From SAR86 cluster bacterium (GTDB lineage Bacteria; Pseudomonadota; Gammaproteobacteria; Magnimaribacterales; D2472): a DNA stretch of 9,817 nt. The notes beneath the pieces were generated by a model, which saw only the letters and a program-made list of their open reading frames with translations, did not search any database and was not told the DNA's origin. Position numbers and translations under genes: made by a program. The stretch covers positions 1 through 9,817 of the forward strand of contig JADHNM010000039.1 of NCBI GenBank assembly GCA_016779505.1, in the 5' to 3' direction. Below are positions 6,700-9,817 of the stretch, in pieces. Within the stretch, counting starts at the first letter, position 1. Each line of letters begins with the position of its first letter.

Positions 6700-7005
6700 A
6701 TGTCATTTTTGAATATTTCCAAAATCTTTGGTTTTATTGCTTTAATTTACCTTAGCGCATGTCAAACAAAATCGTTAAGCCTATTCGAAGAAGCAAAAAA
6801 TCCATATGCTCATCTTGGTGTTGAGGGGTATATGGGAGCAGCGATGACTTCTTGTTTAGGGATGACGCCTCAAGGTCCACCCATAGTGAGGAAGAAAAAT
6901 GGTGCTGCAGTAGTTTCAGACGATCACTATCCAGAACAAGCTGACTATTTTGATTGTGTTGAGAAAGAAATATACAAAGTTGAAGAAAAAAACACTAGTA
7001 AGTAG
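6700..7005 (+). CDS. Small predicted lipoprotein of unknown function
   Basis: A 101-residue protein that I do not recognise. Residues 3-20 are a hydrophobic signal ending in a lipobox, Leu18-Ser19-Ala20-Cys21, so it is predicted to be processed by signal peptidase II and acylated on Cys21. Gln at position +2 favours outer-membrane sorting in Gram-negative bacteria. The N-terminal region has only one Lys (8), fewer positive charges than usual. The mature part is about 80 residues, with Cys52 and Cys86 as a possible disulfide pair, GYMGAAMTSCLGMTPQGPP in the middle and a Lys/Glu-rich tail. An in-frame TAA upstream (6667-6669) leaves 6700 as the only ATG. No Shine-Dalgarno sequence is present. 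It is divergent from the GltD/kor operon and ends 5 bases before the convergent metB stop. A plausible terminator follows at 7017-7038. Confidence 0.7.
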   Translation: MSFLNISKIFGFIALIYLSACQTKSLSLFEEAKNPYAHLGVEGYMGAAMTSCLGMTPQGPPIVRKKNGAAVVSDDHYPEQADYFDCVEKEIYKVEEKNTSK

Positions 7006-7010
7006 TTAGA

Positions 7011-8171
7011 TTAAGTCAGTTTTTCTAAAACTGTTTTTAATGCCGCAGTTAGATCATCAGTATTTTCAAGGCCTGCTGAAATTCTAATTAATCCCTCTGA
7101 TATACCAATTTCTTTTTTTTCTTCAGGAGACAGCGCAGCATGAGACATAGTATATGGGTGTGTCACCAAGCTCTCAAAACCCCCAAGGGATTCAGCAAAA
7201 GATAAAATTTCAATATTCTTTACAAACTTTTTTACTGAGGGTAGCCCACCTTTGATACTAAAACTGAGCATTCCACCAAAGCCACTTTGTTGTTTTTTAG
7301 CAATTTTATGAGTTGGATGATCAGTTAATCCAGGGTAGTAAACAGCTTCTACATTTGAGCTATTTACTAAAATATCAACTAATGCTTTGGCATTTCTTTC
7401 ATGCTTTTCCATTCTTATTCCAAGAGTTCTAAGCCCTCGAAGTATCAGATAGCTGTCAAATGGTGATCCTGTTAAACCAATATTATTTGCCCAATATTTT
7501 AATTTTTGGAGAATTTCTTCATTATTAGTTATGGCTGCTCCACCAACAATATCAGAATGACCATTAATATATTTCGTTGTTGAATGGACCACTATATCTG
7601 CCCCTAGCATCAATGGATTCTGCAAAGCTGGGGATAAGAATGTGTTGTCTACCGCTACCAAAGAATTGATACTCTTTGCTTGCAAAGCAATTTGTTCTAT
7701 ATCTACAACTTGTAAGAGAGGATTGGAAGGCGTCTCTAACCATATCAAATTAGGTTGGATTTCTTGTATTGCTTTTTTGATAAGAGACTCGTCACCTTGA
7801 TTAACAAAATGAACCTCAAGAATCCCTTTCTTTGCCAATGAGGAAAAAAGTCTAAATGTGCCACCATAACAATCATGGGGAAGAATAACTTTACTTTTTA
7901 GCTCAAGGATATTCGTAACCAATGAAATAGCGGCCATGCCAGAGCTTGTAACCTCTCCACCTAAACCTCCTTCAAGTTTACATAACGCCTCTATTAAGTG
8001 ATCTCTTGTTGGATTTCTCTCTCTAGTATATTCATAAGGTTGATTTTCTCCGACCTCTTGAAATACATAGTTTGTTGATAAATATAGTGGCGGCACTATT
8101 GCCTTGTTTTGCTCGTCTGTATCAATGCCTACTCTTGCAGCAATTGTGTCTTTTTGTAATTTTTTTTTCAT
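7011..8171 (-). CDS. metB: Cystathionine gamma-synthase
   Basis: A PLP enzyme of the Cys/Met metabolism family, 386 residues from the start chosen here. It joins an activated homoserine (O-succinylhomoserine in the classical enzyme) with cysteine to give cystathionine in methionine synthesis. Visible landmarks are VPPLYLSTNY near the N-terminus, YEYTRERNPTRD (substrate and phosphate binding), SSGMAAI, the aspartate loop AVDNTF, the PLP lysine in HSTTKYINGHSD (Lys200 from this start) and the C-terminal ESLGGFESLVTHPYTMSHA, typical of gamma-synthases. MetC- or MetZ-like activity is less likely but cannot be ruled out. The reading frame extends to an ATG at 8195, but GGAGG at 8185-8181 lies 9 bases before the ATG at 8171, and that start gives the family's usual length. 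A SAM-II-like riboswitch and an intrinsic terminator precede it, so SAM should repress it. Confidence 0.9.
   Translation of the reverse strand: MKKKLQKDTIAARVGIDTDEQNKAIVPPLYLSTNYVFQEVGENQPYEYTRERNPTRDHLIEALCKLEGGLGGEVTSSGMAAISLVTNILELKSKVILPHDCYGGTFRLFSSLAKKGILEVHFVNQGDESLIKKAIQEIQPNLIWLETPSNPLLQVVDIEQIALQAKSINSLVAVDNTFLSPALQNPLMLGADIVVHSTTKYINGHSDIVGGAAITNNEEILQKLKYWANNIGLTGSPFDSYLILRGLRTLGIRMEKHERNAKALVDILVNSSNVEAVYYPGLTDHPTHKIAKKQQSGFGGMLSFSIKGGLPSVKKFVKNIEILSFAESLGGFESLVTHPYTMSHAALSPEEKKEIGISEGLIRISAGLENTDDLTAALKTVLEKLT
7017..7038 (+). terminator. Probable intrinsic terminator of the lipoprotein gene, inside the metB 3' end
   Basis: CAGTTTT (7017-7023), loop TCT, AAAACTG (7027-7033), then five T (7034-7038). 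The stem is a perfect 7 bp but has only two G-C pairs. It begins 12 bases after the lipoprotein stop and lies in the last codons of metB on the other strand. Confidence 0.45.
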
Positions 8172-8180
8172 ACGATATGT

Positions 8181-8185
8181 CCTCC
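8181..8185 (-). promoter_or_regulatory. Shine-Dalgarno sequence of metB
   Basis: GGAGG on the minus strand (8185-8181), 9 bases before the ATG at 8171. No comparable site precedes the upstream in-frame ATG at 8195, so this site decides the start. Confidence 0.75.
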
Positions 8186-8207
8186 AGTCCAGCATAAATG
8201 AATGGGC

Positions 8208-8240
8208 AAAAAAAAACCCATCAGCTTTGCTAGATAGGTT
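8208..8240 (-). terminator. Intrinsic terminator of the metB leader (riboswitch expression platform)
   Basis: On the minus strand AACCTATC (8240-8233) pairs with GATGGGTT (8222-8215) over 8 bp, including one U-G. After a single unpaired T (8232), AGC (8231-8229) pairs with GCT (8225-8223) around an AAA loop. A run of T continues to 8208. This is a typical rho-independent terminator placed between the SAM-II-like aptamer and the metB Shine-Dalgarno sequence, so it should cause premature termination. Its 3' arm, AGCTGA (8226-8221), is the exact complement of TCAGCT (8260-8255) in the aptamer tail, which gives a ready antiterminator. Confidence 0.8.
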
Positions 8241-8249
8241 TCATTTCTC

Positions 8250-8300
8250 TATTTAGCTGAATTTATAAAGCACCCGCAAGCTGAATTCAAATCGGTGCTA
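8250..8300 (-). promoter_or_regulatory. SAM-II-type S-adenosylmethionine riboswitch aptamer
   Basis: Read on the minus strand, stem P1 is AGCACC (8299-8294) with GGTGCT (8274-8269), a perfect 6 bp. The loop carries the SAM-II signature blocks GATTTG (8293-8288) and GCTTGC (8281-8276), and the 3' tail carries GCTAAA (8257-8252), all in the order and at roughly the spacing of known SAM-II aptamers. The loop TTGAATT (8290-8284) can pair with tail AATTCAG (8263-8257), including one T-G, to make the required pseudoknot. The position fits: it lies in the 5' leader of metB, followed by an intrinsic terminator. SAM binding should lock the tail into the pseudoknot and turn metB off. SAM-II is known mainly from alphaproteobacteria and marine metagenomes. 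Recognition is from remembered consensus; a covariance-model scan was not run. Confidence 0.85.
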
Positions 8301-8311
8301 AAGGCTAGTTT

Positions 8312-8317
8312 AGTATA
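8312..8317 (-). promoter_or_regulatory. Candidate -10 box of the metB leader
   Basis: TATACT on the minus strand (8317-8312) lies 12 bases before the first base of the aptamer, so transcription would start just ahead of P1. No -35 box at normal spacing is convincing; TTGATA (8345-8340) is 22 bases away. Confidence 0.4.
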
Positions 8318-8337
8318 AATAATTTTTCAATCAAGTT

Positions 8338-8361
8338 TGTATCAAAAAGAATTATGATACA
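8338..8361. promoter_or_regulatory. Operator-like inverted repeat upstream of the AhpD-like gene
   Basis: TGTATCA (8338-8344) and TGATACA (8355-8361) are perfect 7-base inverted arms around a 10-base AT-rich spacer. The repeat ends 8 bases before the ATG at 8370 and lies between the metB promoter region and the divergent gene. The dimensions suit a dimeric helix-turn-helix repressor, or a hairpin in a short leader. It overlaps TATGAT (8353-8358), a possible -10 for the plus-strand gene. Confidence 0.45.
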
Positions 8362-8369
8362 GTCTACAA

Positions 8370-8960
8370 ATGCCGCTAGTGGATCCATTAAGCAATATTT
8401 CAGACCCTGAAGTTAAAGCGTTGGTCGATTTTTTTAATGAAACATTAGGATTTTGTCCTAACTCAGTGCTCACAATGCAAAGAAGGCCAGCTATTGCAAA
8501 AGCATTTGTTGAACTCAACATGGCAGTTATGGAAAACCATGGTGAGTTAACCTCTGAATTTAAGCGATTAATTGCTTTTGTGAGTAGCAATACTGCTGGA
8601 TGTAGATATTGTCAGGCCCATACCATTAGAGCTGCTGAGCGTTATGGTTCAACGTCTCAAAGGCTTAAAAATGTTTGGGATTTTGAAAATCAATTATGTT
8701 TTAGCGAAGCAGAAAAAGCAGCCTTGAGGTTTGCTATAGAGGCCAGCATGGTTCCTGTAAATGTGGCTGAGATTACTGAAAAACAATTACATCAACACTG
8801 GTCCGATGATGACATTGTTGAAATTATGGGTGTCATAGCTTTATTCGGCTATTTAAATCGATGGAATGATGTTATGGCTACTTCCTTGGAAGATGATGCT
8901 AAGACTTCAGGCGAAGACTTGCTTCAAGGCATTTCCTGGGTTCCTGGCAAACACACCTAA
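8370..8960 (+). CDS. Carboxymuconolactone decarboxylase / AhpD-like family protein
   Basis: A 196-residue all-helical cytoplasmic protein with no signal peptide. The AhpD-type redox motif is clear: AGCRYCQAHT gives Cys78 and Cys81 with His84, preceded by the conserved helix ELTSEFKRLIAFVSS (59-73). GFCPNSVLTMQRRPAIAKAF (27-46) is typical of the N-terminus of this subgroup. In AhpD the CxxC pair and nearby His support alkylhydroperoxidase or disulfide-reductase chemistry. In this subgroup the true substrate is mostly unknown, so a redox role is inferred and a decarboxylase role is unlikely, given the CxxC. Cys29 is an additional cysteine. The start has no Shine-Dalgarno sequence; the operator-like repeat at 8338-8361 lies directly ahead. 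The stop overlaps that of the convergent helicase gene (8957-8960). Confidence 0.87.
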   Translation: MPLVDPLSNISDPEVKALVDFFNETLGFCPNSVLTMQRRPAIAKAFVELNMAVMENHGELTSEFKRLIAFVSSNTAGCRYCQAHTIRAAERYGSTSQRLKNVWDFENQLCFSEAEKAALRFAIEASMVPVNVAEITEKQLHQHWSDDDIVEIMGVIALFGYLNRWNDVMATSLEDDAKTSGEDLLQGISWVPGKHT

Positions 8961-9817
8961 GAGTCTTTGCCTTTTTTCCATCGAGTTTTGGCTTTAGATC
9001 CTTTCTTTTTATTTTGAGTCGGTTTATTTTTGAATCCAGTATCAGATTTTTTAAAATCACTTTTACCTTTTTTTGCAACTTGCCTTTTTTTAAACCCAGA
9101 TTTGTTACTCCTAAAATTTTTAGGTCGCAAATTAGTTTCTGCCTTCTCGGTTGGCTTAAATCCTTCTTCAGTTTTTTGGGGAATTTTACTGTTTATTAAT
9201 TCTTCAATCCCTCTCAGGAATTTATGCTCATCTATGCTTAAAAAAGATATGGCTGTTCCTTCTTTGCCTGCTCGACCGGTTCTTCCTATCCGATGAATGT
9301 AATCATTTGGATAAGTTGGCATATCAAAATTTACAACATAAGGAAGATTGCTAATATCTATACCCCTTGCAGCTACATCCGTGGCAACCAGAACTCGCAC
9401 ATCTTTTTCTTTAAATTCTCTGAGCGCACGAGTTCTTGCACCTTGTGTTTTGTCACCATGAATAGTCGCGGTTTGTATATCAGCATCGTTGAGTTTTTTG
9501 GCAATTTTTTCTGAACCATGTTTGGTTCTTGAAAATACTAGTGCCTGAGGCCATTGTTCGGAATGGATTAGATGGCTTAACAAATTAGATTTTTGATTTT
9601 TATCTACTTTGTAAACTATCTGTTTAATTGCGCTAACTGTACTGTTCGGAGAATCAACCGCAATCTCAACAAGATCCGTACCTAGCGACTGAGCAAGTTT
9701 TTTTATTTCTGGAGAAAAGGTGGCTGAGAAGAGTAAGTTTTGTCTGTCGGGGGGAGTAAGAGCAATAATTTTTTTAATATCATGGATAAATCCCATATCA
9801 AGCATGTGATCAGCTTC
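8957..9817 (-). CDS. rhlE: DEAD-box ATP-dependent RNA helicase, RhlE-like, C-terminal part (cut by window edge)
   Basis: 286 residues are visible; the first codons at the edge (9817-9809) read Glu-Ala-Asp of the DEAD box, so motifs Q, I and Ia lie outside. An internal ATG at 9805 is Met of DEADHMLDMGF and is not a start. Motif III is LLFSATF, motif IV region ALVFSRTKHG, motif V VLVATDVAARGIDI, and motif VI YIHRIGRTGRAGKEG. After the RecA2 domain, a tail of about 75 residues, rich in Lys, Phe, Lys-Lys and Asn, ends in KTRWKKGKDS. Such basic tails, and MLDMGFIHDI after the DEAD box, are characteristic of RhlE-type helicases of proteobacteria, which unwind RNA in ribosome maturation and decay. 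DeaD/CsdA and SrmB have different tails, but RhlE paralogues cannot be told apart here. The gene is convergent with the AhpD-like gene; their stops overlap by 4 bases. Confidence 0.88.
   Translation of the reverse strand, partial: EADHMLDMGFIHDIKKIIALTPPDRQNLLFSATFSPEIKKLAQSLGTDLVEIAVDSPNSTVSAIKQIVYKVDKNQKSNLLSHLIHSEQWPQALVFSRTKHGSEKIAKKLNDADIQTATIHGDKTQGARTRALREFKEKDVRVLVATDVAARGIDISNLPYVVNFDMPTYPNDYIHRIGRTGRAGKEGTAISFLSIDEHKFLRGIEELINSKIPQKTEEGFKPTEKAETNLRPKNFRSNKSGFKKRQVAKKGKSDFKKSDTGFKNKPTQNKKKGSKAKTRWKKGKDS

Noticed and set aside
8172..8195. ATG at 8195 as the metB start, giving 394 residues
   Set aside because: No Shine-Dalgarno sequence precedes it. The extra eight residues contain the DNA of the real Shine-Dalgarno sequence (8185-8181), and the start at 8171 gives the usual length.
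8201..8221. ATGGG...CCCAT around an A-run as a plus-strand terminator
   Set aside because: There is no U-tract after it on the plus strand and no plus-strand gene upstream; its bases belong to the minus-strand riboswitch terminator.
9803..9805. ATG at 9805 as the start of the helicase gene
   Set aside because: The frame continues upstream to the window edge through His-Asp-Ala-Glu of the DEAD box, so this Met is internal and the gene is simply truncated.

Overview
The window reads as chromosomal DNA of an AT-rich, tightly packed proteobacterium. The packing (three tail-to-tail gene pairs within 5 bp of each other, one with overlapping stop codons, and two ATGA-type overlaps in one operon), a TIGR03643/DUF2805 protein, a SAM-II-type riboswitch and the gene content suggest a streamlined marine lineage. 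Gammaproteobacteria of the SAR86 kind are my best guess; an alphaproteobacterium is not excluded. No tRNA, rRNA, CRISPR array, insertion sequence or intact prophage gene is visible. No stretch longer than 300 bases lacks a gene; the largest gaps are 6515-6699 and 8172-8369, and both hold regulatory structure.

Layout. 1-344 (minus): start of a YczE-like membrane protein, cut by the window edge. 457-699 (plus): TIGR03643 family protein. 759-1626 (plus): two-gene operon of secreted proteins, an NTF2/SnoaL-like protein and a cupin, whose predicted mature N-termini both begin X-His-His-Glu. 6514-1630 (minus): three-gene operon encoding a GltD-like FAD/NAD(P)H oxidoreductase with two C-terminal 4Fe-4S clusters, then the gamma-alpha fusion (KorA) and beta subunit (KorB) of a 2-oxoacid:ferredoxin oxidoreductase, probably 2-oxoglutarate-specific. 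6700-7005 (plus): small orphan lipoprotein. 8171-7011 (minus): cystathionine gamma-synthase (metB), preceded by a SAM-II-like aptamer and an intrinsic terminator. 8370-8960 (plus): carboxymuconolactone decarboxylase/AhpD-like protein. 9817-8957 (minus): C-terminal part of a RhlE-like DEAD-box RNA helicase.

How the genes work together. KorAB would oxidise 2-oxoglutarate to succinyl-CoA. The GltD-like partner carries the bacterial-ferredoxin domain that the operon otherwise lacks, so it can plausibly pass electrons to FAD and NAD(P). MetB uses an activated homoserine to make cystathionine for methionine synthesis and is apparently shut off by S-adenosylmethionine through premature termination.

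The two most notable points are (1) about 60 residues at the N-terminus of the GltD-like oxidoreductase that look like the N-terminal domain (DUF6538 type) of a tyrosine recombinase, in frame and behind a strong Shine-Dalgarno sequence; and (2) a complete-looking SAM-II aptamer, antiterminator and terminator switch in front of metB, in which the aptamer tail can pair perfectly with the terminator arm.
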